Of a stretch of DNA of 5,856 nucleotides, positions 5,123 to 5,856 are shown one piece after another (positions within the stretch are counted from its first letter, which is position 1; the number at the start of each line of letters is the position of its first letter). The DNA lies in contig CANQIM010000076.1 in NCBI GenBank assembly GCA_947624075.1, positions 1-5,856 of the forward strand, read 5' to 3'. The DNA comes from an uncultured Bacilli bacterium. GTDB lineage: Bacteria; Bacillota_I; Bacilli_A; RF39; UBA660. The position numbers were made by a program, and so were the translations under genes. The notes below the pieces were generated by a model. The model worked only from the letters and a program-made list of their open reading frames with translations, was not told where the DNA came from and searched no databases.

Positions 5123-5856
5123 ATGCGAATAGAACGTTATAAAAAAGGAAATGGTGGAAAGTATAAAATACTTCTTGATAATGGTGAGGTGCTTGTTTTA
5201 TATGAAGAAGTTATCTTAAAATATGATTTACTTTTAAAAAAAGATATAACTGATGAAGATTTAGTGGAAATAGATAAATATAATCAAGAGTGTGAAGTAT
5301 ACTATGTAGCTTTAAACAATGTAAGTAAACGTTTTAAAAGTATTTATGAGTTACAAGAAGTTTTAAGAAAAAAAGAATATCCTAAAGAGTTAATTGCTTT
5401 GGCTATTGAAAAGTTAATTAAACAAGGTTATTTAAATGATAGAGTGTTTGCAAGGAGCTATATTAATAATCAAAAGATTACTACTAATAAAGGACCTTTA
5501 AAAATAAAAAAAGAACTTTTAGATAAAAAAATAGATCAAGAGGTAATCGATGAAGAGTTAGTTAGTTATTTAGAAGAAGAACAGTTAGAAAAAATAGAAA
5601 AACTTGCTAATAAAATGATTAAGGCTAATCGAAGTAGGGGGGGAATTATCCTAAAACAAAAGATTGTTAATGATCTTAAAAATTTAGGGTATGAAAGTGA
5701 TTTAACTATGAAGGTTGTTTCCACAAAAGATTTTGCTACTAATGAAGATATAAGAAAAAAAGAATATGAAAAATTAAAGAAAAGATTAAGTCATAAATAT
5801 AGTGGCAGTGAATTAGAAAGAAAAATAAATGAAAAACTTTATCAGAAGGGTTTATA
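5123..5856 (+). CDS. recX: RecA regulatory protein RecX, 3'-partial
   Basis: RecX binds within the RecA filament groove and modulates (usually limits) RecA recombinase activity. The frame is open from the ATG at 5123 to the last base, giving 244 residues; B. subtilis RecX is about 264, so only the end is missing. The N-terminal ~60 residues form a strand-rich lead-in (YKILLDNGEVLVLYEEVILK). The helical repeats follow: KSIYELQEVLRKKEYPKELI (72-91), the diagnostic GYLNDRVFARSYINNQ (102-117), the GPLKIKKELLDKKID segment (124-138), EKIEKLANKMIKA (156-168), KQKIVNDLKNLGY (178-190) and the final-repeat YEKLKKRLSHKY (215-226). The start is supported by AGGTGAT 3 nt upstream. A G7 run at 5637-5643 lies within codons 171-174 and is conspicuous in such AT-rich DNA; the frame is intact here. 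Confidence 0.93.
   Translation, partial: MRIERYKKGNGGKYKILLDNGEVLVLYEEVILKYDLLLKKDITDEDLVEIDKYNQECEVYYVALNNVSKRFKSIYELQEVLRKKEYPKELIALAIEKLIKQGYLNDRVFARSYINNQKITTNKGPLKIKKELLDKKIDQEVIDEELVSYLEEEQLEKIEKLANKMIKANRSRGGIILKQKIVNDLKNLGYESDLTMKVVSTKDFATNEDIRKKEYEKLKKRLSHKYSGSELERKINEKLYQKGL

Overview
The window is strongly AT-rich DNA with every gene on the + strand, short intergenic gaps and Gram-positive ribosome binding sites. Gene content (Ffh, RNA polymerase omega, RecX, a CotD-like spore coat protein) points to a low-GC Firmicute of the Bacilli/Erysipelotrichia/RF39-like type. Trp is encoded by TGG and no in-frame TGA occurs in any gene, so the standard bacterial code applies. The CotD-like gene suggests an endospore former or a descendant of one. 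The species cannot be named from the sequence alone.

Layout: (1) 1-2031, the 3' part of a HerA/DUF87-type DNA translocase ATPase. Its reading frame is open to the window edge, and it carries a long acidic, internally repetitive C-terminal tail. It is closed by an intrinsic terminator at about 2046-2077. (2) 2134-3441, ffh, the signal recognition particle GTPase, with its own extended -10 promoter. It is followed at 9 nt by an unrecognised 183-aa soluble protein (3451-4002) whose ribosome binding site overlaps the ffh stop codon. (3) 4072-4389, a 105-aa CotD-like, His/Cys-rich spore coat protein with an Asn/Met-rich N-terminal extension. It is preceded by a strong ribosome binding site and a CATA-N3-TA element like the -10 of mother-cell sigma factors. 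(4) 4498-4701, rpoZ with a GTG start, ending in a terminator that overlaps its stop codon. (5) 4751-5080, a small ASCH-domain protein. (6) 5123 to the window end, recX, missing only its last codons.

The genes are mostly housekeeping and do not form one pathway. ffh and the 183-aa gene look like a translationally coupled pair; the rest appear to be separate short transcription units. No mobile element, CRISPR array, tRNA, rRNA or obvious defence island is visible. No convincing new multi-gene system is present. The points most worth a second look are a recurrent promoter layout in which the -10 element lies only 6-9 nt upstream of the Shine-Dalgarno (predicted 5' leaders of about 10-13 nt), the duplicated acidic motif in the HerA tail, the uncharacterised partner gene of ffh, and the CotD-like gene next to rpoZ. 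No gene-free stretch exceeds about 110 bases.
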